From positions 1 through 64,000 of the forward strand of contig NZ_JAIXIG010000005.1 in assembly GCF_020297365.1 (NCBI RefSeq): a stretch of DNA of 64,000 bases, given 5' to 3'. Below, one piece after another: positions 1 to 6,806 of this stretch; positions within the stretch are counted from its first letter, which is position 1; the number at the start of each line of letters is the position of its first letter. The notes under the pieces are model-generated. The model made no database searches. It saw only the letters and a program-made list of their open reading frames with translations, and was not told the origin of the DNA. Made by a program: the position numbers and the translations under genes. The stretch comes from Curtobacterium oceanosedimentum. GTDB lineage: Bacteria > Actinomycetota > Actinomycetes > Actinomycetales > Microbacteriaceae.

Positions 1-42
1 CGGAGAGCGTCCGGGCGGCGCCACCGCGGGGCGCTCCCCGGG

Positions 43-605
43 TCAGCTGCCGGCGCCTCGGCCGGTGATCCGACGGTTCACGGCGTCGATCGCGGCGCGT
101 TCCTCGCCGGACAGGCCGCCGGCACGCAGGATCCGCCCCAGCACCGCGCTCTTGCGCTCGATGTACTCGTCGATGTCCTGCGCCGCCGCAGCCGCCCGGC
201 GCTTCACCGCGCCGTACTCGTCGCGGAGCGCCGCATCGGACCGCAGCACGTCGCGGACGGCGAGGTGGTTCCGCAGCGCGAGCGACCCGGCCGTGGCGAC
301 GTAGGTGTTGCTGGGCGCGAACCGCTCCGGCGTGTGGAACGCCTGCCGCCCCGGCACGCCGAGCTCACCGCGCGGGACGAACCCGATCGACTCGAGTGCG
401 ACGACGGCGGCGGGGACGTCCTCGGCGTCGACCACGACGTCGACGTCGATGACGGGCTTGGCGCCGAGGCCCGGCACGGCGGTGCTGCCGACGTGCTCGA
501 TGCTCCGGAACCGCAGCCCGCGTCGACGAGGGCTGCGGCGTAGGCGGCACGCAGCTCGGCGAAGCGCTCGGGCCACGACGACCGGTACCCGACGACCTCG
601 ATCAC
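43..605 (-). pseudogene. GrpB-family nucleotidyltransferase-like gene, frameshifted
   Basis: The amino end (GTG at 605, beginning VIEVVGYRSSWPERF) and the rest (from FRSIEHVGSTAVPGLGAKPV to the stop at 43) lie in different frames but join into one GrpB/UPF0157 protein of about 187 residues. The motif HVGSTAVPGL followed by the PVIDVDVVV strand is the signature of this nucleotidyltransferase-fold family, whose biochemical role is poorly known. The join falls in the CCC run at 517-519: one extra base would restore ..DAGLRFRSIEHVG... The GTG start is 10 bases after the acetyltransferase stop at 616, so the two were probably co-transcribed. This is either a true single-base deletion or an assembly error in a GC homopolymer. 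The family call is confident; whether the gene is dead is not. Confidence 0.75.
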
Positions 606-615
606 CGCGCTGCCG

Positions 616-1134
616 TCACGGTGCGATCCGCTGGAACATGACGTGGTCGCGCCAGACACCGTCGATCCGGATGTACTCCGGGGCGAAGCCGTACCGGACG
701 AACCCCGCGGACGCGAGCGCGCGCTGCGAACCGACGTTCTCGGGCAGGGTCTCGGCCTGCACACGGTGGAGTCGGAGCACGTCGAACGCGTGGTCGACGG
801 CGGCTCGGACAGCGCGTGAAGCATGGCCCTGACGGGTGCGGTCAGCCCGGATCCAGTACCCCATCGCGCAGGACTGCAGGGCCCCGCGCGTGATCCCGCT
901 CAGGGTGATCCGGCCGAGCAGTTCGCCGTCCGTCGACTCGACGACGAACGGCACCGCGTTGCCCGACCGCTGCGCGGCGAGGGCCTGCGTGATGACGTCG
1001 AGCTGCCCGGACTCCGTGTAGTACGACGGCGCCCGCGTGGGTTCCCACGGCCGCAGGTGGTCGGCACTCGCGGTGATGACGGCAGCGAGCACGGCCGCGT
1101 CGTCGAGGCGGAGGGGGCGCAGCCGGGTGTCCAT
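616..1134 (-). CDS. GNAT family N-acetyltransferase (RimJ/RimL type)
   Basis: A 172-residue acetyl-CoA-dependent N-acetyltransferase, substrate unknown. The fold is shown by FVVESTDGELLGRITLSGI (beta strands), GYWIRADRTRQGHASRAV (acetyl-CoA loop, near residues 95-112) and HRVQAETLPENVGSQRALASAGF, which is characteristic of RimJ/RimL-like proteins that acetylate protein N-termini or small amines. The natural start is ATG at 1134, because the reading frame upstream runs through a tRNA gene. Only two bases separate the tRNA 3' end from this ATG, so there is no room for a ribosome-binding site; the mRNA is probably released by tRNA 3' processing as a near-leaderless message. The frameshifted GrpB-like gene follows after 10 bases. 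Confidence 0.85.
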   Translation of the reverse strand: MDTRLRPLRLDDAAVLAAVITASADHLRPWEPTRAPSYYTESGQLDVITQALAAQRSGNAVPFVVESTDGELLGRITLSGITRGALQSCAMGYWIRADRTRQGHASRAVRAAVDHAFDVLRLHRVQAETLPENVGSQRALASAGFVRYGFAPEYIRIDGVWRDHVMFQRIAP

Positions 1135-1136
1135 CG

Positions 1137-1221
1137 CGGAGGGTGTGGGATTCGAACCCACGAGACATCTCTGCCCACCTGTTTTCAAGACAGGCTCCAT
1201 CGGCCGCTCGGACAACCCTCC
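1137..1221 (-). tRNA. tRNA-Ser (anticodon UGA)
   Basis: Read on the minus strand from 1221, the 7-bp acceptor GGAGGGT pairs with ACCCTCC, followed by discriminator G. The anticodon stem CCTGT/ACAGG carries loop CTTGAAA, giving anticodon TGA. A long variable arm is present, as expected for serine, and the T arm is GTGGG-TTCGAAT-CCCAC. CCA is not encoded. It reads UCN serine codons. The acetyltransferase gene starts immediately downstream. Confidence 0.95.
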
Positions 1222-1268
1222 AGTGACGCGACCACGTGGCGAGACGTGACCGCGTCCCGGGAAGTCTA

Positions 1269-1286
1269 CCCGGGCCTCCCGTCCGG
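1269..1286. repeat. Half-copy of the dispersed palindromic element
   Basis: The sequence CCGGGCCTCCCGTCCGG between the HAD gene end and the tRNA matches the right arm of the 42-bp element found complete at 3469, 21579, 29937, 32560 and 52735. The left arm is absent. Confidence 0.5.
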
Positions 1287-1293
1287 ATGCGCG

Positions 1294-2157
1294 TCAGCGC
1301 GGCAGGGAGTCGAGCGCCGCAGCCAGCCCGTCGTCCGTCACGCCGCCCGTGAGCTCGTTGCCGGCGTCGACGACGTCGTCGGGGGCCTGCCCCATGACCA
1401 CGCCGCGACCGGAGGTCGACGCCCACCGGAGCATGTCGATGTCGTTCCGGCCGTCGCCGGCAGCGAAGACGCGGGAACGCGGGATGTCGAGCCACTCCCG
1501 CACGCGCTCCATCGCGGTGGCCTTCGTCACGCCCTCGGGGGCGATGTCGAGCCACGACGTCCAGCCGACCGAGTACGAGACCTTGTGCAGGCCCATCCGC
1601 TCGACGACCTGCAGGAAGTCCTCGGTGTCGTGCCCGGGCGAGATGACGACGACGCGTGTGGCCTCGACGCCGAGCAGCTGTTCGAAGGGCACGTGCTCGC
1701 CGGCGACGGTCATCGTGTCGTCGGGGAAGTTGCCGGAGAGCAGGAAGTGTCCGGTCTCGTCCTCGACGCCGAACGCCGCGTTCTCCAGGGCACCGTGGAT
1801 GGTCTGCAGCACCTCGGACGGGTCGAAGCGCTCGACGTGCCGGCGCTCGTACGAGCCGTCGGCGCGACGGGCCAGGGTGAGCGCCCCGTTGGCGCAGACC
1901 AGGAACTTCGGTTCGATGCCGAGCGTCTCGAGCAGGGGCACGGTCATGCCCTCGCTGCGGCCGGTGGAGAGCATGACCTCGTGCCCGGCGGCCTCGGCGT
2001 CCCGCACCGCGGCGACGACCGCCTCGGTGACGACGCCGTCCTCGCGCATGGTGGTGCCGTCGACGTCGAGCGCGACCAGCCACCGCTTGGTGCGGGCGGG
2101 CGCGTCCGGACCGCCACCCTGCGAGGAGCCGTCGACGAACCGGTCGCGGGTGCTCAT
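1294..2157 (-). CDS. HAD family hydrolase (Cof type)
   Basis: A 287-residue haloacid dehalogenase-superfamily phosphatase, probably acting on a sugar or nucleotide phosphate. Motif I is LDVDGTT, with the nucleophile D31 and acid D33. Motif II is STGRS in the segment [12 protein letters not shown], and the carboxy-terminal metal-binding motif is [12 protein letters not shown] near residue 230. The spacing, with a large cap between motifs II and III, is that of the Cof/YidA class. The ATG at 2157 overlaps the serS stop codon (ATGA), so it is translationally coupled to seryl-tRNA synthetase. The first 24 residues look like a disordered leader. Substrate cannot be told from sequence. Confidence 0.9.
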   Translation of the reverse strand: MSTRDRFVDGSSQGGGPDAPARTKRWLVALDVDGTTMREDGVVTEAVVAAVRDAEAAGHEVMLSTGRSEGMTVPLLETLGIEPKFLVCANGALTLARRADGSYERRHVERFDPSEVLQTIHGALENAAFGVEDETGHFLLSGNFPDDTMTVAGEHVPFEQLLGVEATRVVVISPGHDTEDFLQVVERMGLHKVSYSVGWTSWLDIAPEGVTKATAMERVREWLDIPRSRVFAAGDGRNDIDMLRWASTSGRGVVMGQAPDDVVDAGNELTGGVTDDGLAAALDSLPR

Positions 2158-3422
2158 CGGGGCTCGATCACCTCGACGCCGCCCAGGTACGGGCGGAGCA
2201 CCTCGGGCACGACGACCGAGCCGTCGGCCTGCTGGTGCGTCTCGAGGATCGCGACGATCCACCGGGTGGTGGCGAGGGTGCCGTTCAGGGTCGCGACCGG
2301 GGCAGTCCTGCCGCTCTCGGTGCGGTAGCGGATGTCGAGGCGGCGGGCCTGGAACGTCGTGCAGTTCGACGTCGAGGTGAGCTCGCGGAAGGTGCCCTGC
2401 GTCGGGACCCAGGCCTCGATGTCGTACTTCTTCGCCGCGCTCGTGCCGAGGTCGCCCGCCGCGACGTCGATCACGCGGTAGTGCAGCCCGAGGTCCTGGA
2501 GCATCTGCTCCTGGTGCGCGACGAGCCGCTCGTGCTCGGCCTCGGCCTGGTCCGGGTGGACGTAGGCGAACATCTCGAGCTTGTTGAACTGGTGCACGCG
2601 CAGGATGCCGCGGTTGTCCTTGCCCGCCGAACCGGCCTCGCGCCGGTAGCAGGTCGACCAGCCGGCGTAGCGGTGGGCGGCGGACGGGTCGGCGAGGTCG
2701 AGGATCTCGTCGGCGTGGAACCCGGCCAGGGCGACCTCGCTCGTGCCGGTCAGGTACAGGTCGTCGGCTTCGAGCCGGTAGACCTCGGCGGCGTGCTCGC
2801 CGAGGAACCCGGTGCCCGCCATGGTCTCGGGGCGCACGAGCGTCGGCGTGATGAGGGGTTCGAACCCGGCGGCGACCGCGCGGTCGAGCCCGAGGGACAT
2901 CAGCGCGATCTCGAGGCGGGCGCCCATGCCGCGCAGGAAGTAGAAGCGCGAGCCGGAGACCTTCACCCCGCGCGGGATGTCGATGATGCCGAGGTGCTCG
3001 CCGAGGTCGGCGTGGTCCTTCGGCTCGAAGTCGAACTCGGGCTTGGTGCCGACGGTGCGGAGCGTGACGAAGTCGTCCTCGCCGCCCTCGGGCACACCGG
3101 GCAGCACGACGTTCGGGATGCCGCGGACGACCGTGTTGAACGTGTCCTCGGCGGCGGTGACGGTGGCCTGGGCCTCCTTGACCTGCGCGGCGAGGGCCTG
3201 GGCCTGCTGCACGAGCGCGGCCTTCTCGTCCTTCGGGGCCTTGGCGACCGTCTTGCCGAAGGCGTTCTGCTCGGCGCGGAGCGACTCGAACGAGGTGATC
3301 GCGCTCCGCCGTGCGGAGTCGGCGGCGACGGCCTCGTCGACGACGGCCACCGAGGCACCACGCGCCTGCTGTGAGGCCTTGATGACGTCGGGGTTGTCAC
3401 GCAGCAGCTGGGGATCGATCAC
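2154..3422 (-). CDS. serS: Seryl-tRNA synthetase
   Basis: A 422-residue class II aminoacyl-tRNA synthetase that charges tRNA-Ser with serine, so it acts on the tRNA encoded about 1 kb away. The N-terminal part (about residues 30-100) is the long helical hairpin that binds the tRNA variable arm. The serine-binding TGTSEVAL segment, motif 2 ([20 protein letters not shown], about residues 256-276) and motif 3 ([18 protein letters not shown], about 350-367) are intact. Length fits the bacterial family. The start is GTG at 3422, six bases after a TAGGAT hexamer and without a ribosome-binding site. The HAD gene overlaps its stop. Confidence 0.98.
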   Translation of the reverse strand: MIDPQLLRDNPDVIKASQQARGASVAVVDEAVAADSARRSAITSFESLRAEQNAFGKTVAKAPKDEKAALVQQAQALAAQVKEAQATVTAAEDTFNTVVRGIPNVVLPGVPEGGEDDFVTLRTVGTKPEFDFEPKDHADLGEHLGIIDIPRGVKVSGSRFYFLRGMGARLEIALMSLGLDRAVAAGFEPLITPTLVRPETMAGTGFLGEHAAEVYRLEADDLYLTGTSEVALAGFHADEILDLADPSAAHRYAGWSTCYRREAGSAGKDNRGILRVHQFNKLEMFAYVHPDQAEAEHERLVAHQEQMLQDLGLHYRVIDVAAGDLGTSAAKKYDIEAWVPTQGTFRELTSTSNCTTFQARRLDIRYRTESGRTAPVATLNGTLATTRWIVAILETHQQADGSVVVPEVLRPYLGGVEVIEPR

Positions 3423-3428
3423 CGGTTC

Positions 3429-3434
3429 ATCCTA
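3429..3434 (-). promoter_or_regulatory. -10 hexamer TAGGAT of serS, leaderless type
   Basis: TAGGAT lies six bases before the serS GTG, so transcription should start at or within a base of the start codon. No clear -35 is seen. Confidence 0.55.
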
Positions 3435-3468
3435 GCCAGCGCCGGTTGCGGACCGGGTGCGCGTCGAC

Positions 3469-3511
3469 GGCCTGGAGGCGCGGGGCGGGCCCCGCCACGG
3501 GCCTCCCGTCC
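3469..3511. repeat. Dispersed palindromic element, copy A
   Basis: Left arm GGCCTGGAGGCGCGGGGC and right arm CCCGCCACGGGCCTCCCGTCC form an imperfect inverted repeat about a GGGCCC centre. It lies between the divergent serS and diacylglycerol kinase-like genes. See the other copies at 21579, 29937, 32560 and 52735. Confidence 0.7.
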
Positions 3512-3552
3512 GACCGTGGCCGGGACGGGCGCGCTGCACAGGACTCCGCCGG

Positions 3553-3558
3553 TACGTT
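3553..3558 (+). promoter_or_regulatory. -10 hexamer TACGTT of the lipid kinase gene, leaderless type
   Basis: TACGTT ends six bases before the ATG at 3565; the intervening bases CGGAGC offer no usable leader. Confidence 0.55.
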
Positions 3559-3564
3559 CGGAGC

Positions 3565-4650
3565 ATGTCATCACCCTCGGAGACCGCGCCTGCGCAGCCG
3601 GACGCGCCCACGCCGGACCCCCGCACCGCCGCCGTCGTCTACAACCCGGTCAAGGTGGACCTCGCCTCGCTCAAGGAGACGGTGGAGCGGTACCGGCGCG
3701 AGGCCGGGTGGAACGAGACGCTGTGGTTCGAGACCTCCGAGGAGGACCCGGGTGGCGGGATGGCCCGCGAGGCGGTCGCGGCGGGTGCCGACGTCATCGC
3801 GGCGGCCGGCGGCGACGGCACCGTCCGCGCGGTCGCCGAGGTCGTGTGGGAGTCCGAGGCCGCGCTGGCCCTGCTGCCGAGCGGTACCGGCAACCTGCTC
3901 GCCCGGAACATCCCGGCGCCGATCGACGACCTGGAGGCGAGCGTCCGCACGATCTTCCGCGGCGAGGACCGCACGATCGACATCGGCACGGTCGGTGTCG
4001 AGCGTCCGGACGGCTCCCGCGAGCGGTTCGGCTTCCTGGTGATGGCCGGTCTGGGCCTGGACGCCCGGATGCTGGCGAACACCAAGCCCGAGCTGAAGAA
4101 GAAGGTCGGGTGGCTCGCCTACGTCGACTCGCTGGTCCGGTCGCTGCGGGATGCCGACGCCTTCGACTTCCGGTACCGCGTGGACGGCGGGAGCACCCAC
4201 ACGGTGCGCGCGCACTCCCTGATCGTCGGCAACTGCGGCACGCTGCAGGCCGGCGCGACCCTGCTGCCCGATGCCGAGATCGACGACGGCGTGTTCGACG
4301 TCGTCGTGATGCGGCCCCGCGGGTTCTTCGGCTGGGTCCGCATCGCCGCCCGCATGCTGTGGGAGAACGCGATCCTGCGCTCGTTCCGCCGCTCGGCTCT
4401 CGGGCGGACCGCGGTCGGCAGGCGCATCACCTCGCTCGCCCGCGAGGAACGTCCGCTGCGTTACCTGCGCGGCCAGGAGTTCACGGCGCGACTCGAGCGG
4501 CCGGACGAGTTCGAGATCGACGGCGACCCCGTGGGCGAGGTCTCGGCGTTCAAGGCGGAGATCCACGAGGGCGGGCTGCGTGTCCGCGTCGCCGGGCCGC
4601 GTGACGAGACACGGTCGACGCGGCAGGTCCGGGCAGCGCACCGCGGCTGA
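3565..4650 (+). CDS. Diacylglycerol/lipid kinase family protein (DagK catalytic domain)
   Basis: A 361-residue member of the DagK_cat family, which phosphorylates diacylglycerol or related lipids with ATP at the membrane. The nucleotide-binding motif AAGGDGTVRAVAE is near residues 78-90, followed by LLPSGTGNLLARN near 103-115, both diagnostic. A second lipid-binding half contains the GLGLDARMLANT segment. Gene length is slightly above the usual 300 residues because of an acidic, proline-rich N-terminus and a basic tail. The ATG at 3565 is chosen because a -10 hexamer precedes it at leaderless spacing. It is convergent with pheA. It could equally be a sphingoid or other lipid kinase. Confidence 0.9.
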   Translation: MSSPSETAPAQPDAPTPDPRTAAVVYNPVKVDLASLKETVERYRREAGWNETLWFETSEEDPGGGMAREAVAAGADVIAAAGGDGTVRAVAEVVWESEAALALLPSGTGNLLARNIPAPIDDLEASVRTIFRGEDRTIDIGTVGVERPDGSRERFGFLVMAGLGLDARMLANTKPELKKKVGWLAYVDSLVRSLRDADAFDFRYRVDGGSTHTVRAHSLIVGNCGTLQAGATLLPDAEIDDGVFDVVVMRPRGFFGWVRIAARMLWENAILRSFRRSALGRTAVGRRITSLAREERPLRYLRGQEFTARLERPDEFEIDGDPVGEVSAFKAEIHEGGLRVRVAGPRDETRSTRQVRAAHRG

Positions 4651-4670
4651 CGCCGCCCCGGACCCGGGGC

Positions 4671-4750
4671 CGACCCGGCCCCGGGTCTGCGGTCCGCGCG
4701 CGTCCGGGCTCGACCCGGCCCCGGCCTGCGGTCAGCGCGCGTCCGGGTCG
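4671..4750. repeat. 40-bp tandem duplication over the pheA 3' end
   Basis: Two adjacent copies, 4671-4710 and 4711-4750, share CGACCCGGCCCCGG, CTGCGGTC and GCGCGCGTCCGGG with only a few differences and a one-base indel. The second copy contains the last codons and stop of pheA (stop complement TCA at 4732); the first copy has lost that stop complement (TCC). It sits in the convergent gap after the lipid kinase gene. Confidence 0.75.
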
Positions 4751-5688
4751 CCCGAGACGATCGCGCGCAGCCAGTCCCGCGCCTCGACGAAGGCGGCGTC
4801 CGAGTACCGTGCGGGCACCTCGGGCCGGGCGCCGTCCGCCCGCGGGTACGAGCCGAGGAACGTCACGCGCGGGCTGAAGCGCCGCAGGCCGAGCAGTGCG
4901 TCGGCCACCCGCTCGTCGCGCACGTGCCCGTCGAGGTCGATGACGAACCGGTAGCGGCCGAGTTCGTCGCCGATGGGTCGCGACGACAGCAGGCCCATGT
5001 TGATGCCCCGCGTCGCGAACTGCTCGAGCATGTCGACCAGGGCACCGGGGTGGTCGGCGGGGAGCTCGACGATGACGCTCGTCTTGTCGGCGCCGGTGGG
5101 TTCGGGCAGTGCGAGGGTCTTCGACACCAGCACGAACCGGGTGACGGCCGACGCGTTGTCGCCGATGGACGACGCGAGCACCGTGACGTCGTGGTGGTCG
5201 GTGATGCCGGGCGGGGCGACGGCCGCGTCCGCGGTGGGTCGTTCGTCGAGCAGGGCCAGGGCGGCGGCGACGTTCGAAGACGCCGGGATGTGCCCGTGTC
5301 CGGGTAGGTTCACCTCGAGCCAGTTGTGGGTCTGCGCGTAGGCGACCGGGTGCGCGTTCACGGTGCGGACCTGGTCGAGCGTGGTGCCGGGGCGAGCGAC
5401 GAGCACGAAGTCGACGGGGACCAGGTACTCCCCCACGATGCGGACCCCGGGGATCCGGGCCAGGGCGTCCTGCGTGGCGCTGACCCCGCCGTCGACGCTG
5501 TTCTCGATCGCGATGACCGCACCGACCGAGCGGCCGGAGACGACGTCGTCCAGGGCCTCGCCGACGTTGTTGACGCTGCGCCAGGGCTTGCCGGCGGCGG
5601 CCTCGACGAGCTTCAGGGCGGCCTCGGTGAACGTGCCGGCGGGCCCGAGGTAGGAGTACGTGTCGGACGGCGCGACGGTCTCGGTCAT
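4732..5688 (-). CDS. pheA: Prephenate dehydratase
   Basis: A 318-residue monofunctional prephenate dehydratase, converting prephenate to phenylpyruvate in phenylalanine synthesis. The N-terminal catalytic domain opens with YSYLGPAGTFTEAAL and includes IAIENSVDGGVSATQD and the catalytic TRF triad in NASAVTRFVLVSK near residue 183. The C-terminal ACT domain (about 200-280) begins SVIVELPADHPGALVDML and carries the SSRP segment (commonly ESRP), the site of allosteric control by phenylalanine. No chorismate mutase domain is fused. The ATG at 5688 follows a -10 hexamer by six bases. The stop lies inside a 40-bp tandem duplication. Confidence 0.97.
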   Translation of the reverse strand: MTETVAPSDTYSYLGPAGTFTEAALKLVEAAAGKPWRSVNNVGEALDDVVSGRSVGAVIAIENSVDGGVSATQDALARIPGVRIVGEYLVPVDFVLVARPGTTLDQVRTVNAHPVAYAQTHNWLEVNLPGHGHIPASSNVAAALALLDERPTADAAVAPPGITDHHDVTVLASSIGDNASAVTRFVLVSKTLALPEPTGADKTSVIVELPADHPGALVDMLEQFATRGINMGLLSSRPIGDELGRYRFVIDLDGHVRDERVADALLGLRRFSPRVTFLGSYPRADGARPEVPARYSDAAFVEARDWLRAIVSGDPDAR

Positions 5689-5694
5689 GCGGCG

Positions 5695-5700
5695 AGCCTA
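5695..5700 (-). promoter_or_regulatory. -10 hexamer TAGGCT of pheA, leaderless type
   Basis: TAGGCT is followed by six bases (CGCCGC) and the ATG; no Shine-Dalgarno sequence is present. Confidence 0.55.
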
Positions 5701-5778
5701 TTGCAGGCGTCGGGCCGACCGGCGAGCGTGACGCGGGGGTCGGCCGGAGGCCGGGGGCGCGTCCGTCGGTCGCCCGCG

Positions 5779-6324
5779 TCAGTCGGTCGCGGCGCCCGTC
5801 AGCCGTTCCTCGCAGATGGCGACGTCGTCGTCCTCGCGCGGGTAGGTCAGCGCGGCGAACCGCCCCTCGGGGTCGAGTCGGGTGAGCAGCGACGCGGCGA
5901 TGCCGTCGAGCTGCGCGACCTGCTCGTCGCTCAGTGCGTCGATCACCATCCGTCGCGCGGTGCGGACGTGGTCCGGTGCCGCCTCGACGATGGTGGCGTA
6001 CCCGGCGTCGGTGAGCCGGACGTCGGTGGCCCGGCGGTCGGACGTCGACGGGCAGCGGGTGACGAGCCCGCGCTTCTCGAGCCGCGAGACCACGTGCGAC
6101 AGCCGCGGCAGGGACGCGTTCGTCGCCGAGGCGAGTGCCGACATGCGGAGCGTGCGGGTGTCGGTCTCCGAGAGCATCGCGACGACCATGTAGTCGAAGT
6201 GCGTCAGGTCGGCGTCGCGCTGCAGCTGCTGGTCGAGCGCGGCGGGCAGGAGCTCCATGACCGCCACGAGCTTCATCCACGCGCGCAGCTGCTCGCGGGT
6301 GAGCCACGGGGTGTCGTCGGACAT
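5779..6324 (-). CDS. MarR family transcriptional regulator
   Basis: A 181-residue winged-helix regulator. The DNA-binding part is LRMSALASATNASLPRLSHVVSRLEKRGLVTR (recognition helix and wing begin), followed by the acidic-basic wing CPSTSDRRATDVRLTDAG, which is the MarR signature. Flanking helices form the dimer and ligand-binding parts. Two ATGs are possible, 6333 and 6324; I chose 6324 because TAGGAT lies seven bases before it, whereas 6333 falls inside that hexamer. A GGTTG-N6-CAACC inverted repeat just upstream suggests autoregulation. Its targets are probably the upstream membrane-protein/molybdoenzyme genes or itself; ligand unknown. Confidence 0.92.
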   Translation of the reverse strand: MSDDTPWLTREQLRAWMKLVAVMELLPAALDQQLQRDADLTHFDYMVVAMLSETDTRTLRMSALASATNASLPRLSHVVSRLEKRGLVTRCPSTSDRRATDVRLTDAGYATIVEAAPDHVRTARRMVIDALSDEQVAQLDGIAASLLTRLDPEGRFAALTYPREDDDVAICEERLTGAATD

Positions 6325-6331
6325 GCTGTCC

Positions 6332-6337
6332 ATCCTA
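6332..6337 (-). promoter_or_regulatory. -10 hexamer TAGGAT of the MarR gene, leaderless type
   Basis: It precedes ATG 6324 by seven bases. A weak -35-like TGGTTG lies 17 bases further upstream, within the inverted repeat. Confidence 0.5.
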
Positions 6338-6343
6338 CCGAGA

Positions 6344-6359
6344 GGTTGTTCCTTCAACC
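6344..6359. promoter_or_regulatory. Candidate MarR operator, GGTTG-N6-CAACC
   Basis: A perfect 5-bp inverted repeat spaced by TTCCTT, overlapping the likely -35 region of the MarR gene and the last codons of the membrane protein gene. The placement fits repressor autoregulation; binding is not shown. Confidence 0.45.
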
Positions 6360-6806
6360 AGTAGTGCGCGCGGTGGACGAACGTCCGGGTCGCCGGCTCC
6401 GCACCACCCCGATCACGAGCACCGCCACGACCACGAGCAGCAGCGCACCCTCGACCAGCAGCAGCCGCGTGCCGTAGTCGAACGGCAGCACCGTGGGGTT
6501 CTTCGGCCCCTGGTCCTTCGCCTCGATCTCCGGTAGCACGACCAGGGCGAGGACGCTCCCGAGCACGATCGCCGCCTGCACGACCACGAGCACCCACGCC
6601 CGCAGCGTCCGACCGGCCCGGCGCAGCAGCAGTCCCGCCCCGACCACGAACGGCGACAGGACCGCGTCGTGCAGGACCACCGCGCCGAGCAGCCACACCG
6701 CGAGCCCACCGATGCGGTTCGGCGACACCGACGTCACCAGCACGAAGGCACCGAAGGCGATGACCAGCACGCCGATCACCGCGAGCACGATCCGCGCGGC
6801 CCTCAC
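6354..6806 (-). CDS. Small integral membrane protein, unknown function
   Basis: A 150-residue protein with about four hydrophobic segments: IVLAVIGVLVIAFGAFVLV, VWLLGAVVLHDAVLSPFVV, AWVLVVVQAAIVLGSVLALVV and LLLVEGALLLVVVAVLVIGVV. I recognise no catalytic motif. The GTG at 6806 overlaps the stop of the molybdenum oxidoreductase gene (GTGA), so the two are translationally coupled and the protein may be a membrane partner of that enzyme. The short soluble stretch between helices 3 and 4, LPEIEAKDQGPKNPTVLPFD, is polar and could face outside. Function not assigned. Confidence 0.8.
   Translation of the reverse strand: MRAARIVLAVIGVLVIAFGAFVLVTSVSPNRIGGLAVWLLGAVVLHDAVLSPFVVGAGLLLRRAGRTLRAWVLVVVQAAIVLGSVLALVVLPEIEAKDQGPKNPTVLPFDYGTRLLLVEGALLLVVVAVLVIGVVRSRRPGRSSTARTTG

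Noticed and set aside
1037-1249. A plus-strand open frame running through the tRNA, with a GFEPT-like segment
   Set aside because: This peptide is the well-known artefact produced by reading tRNA sequence; the tRNA and the GNAT gene explain the region.
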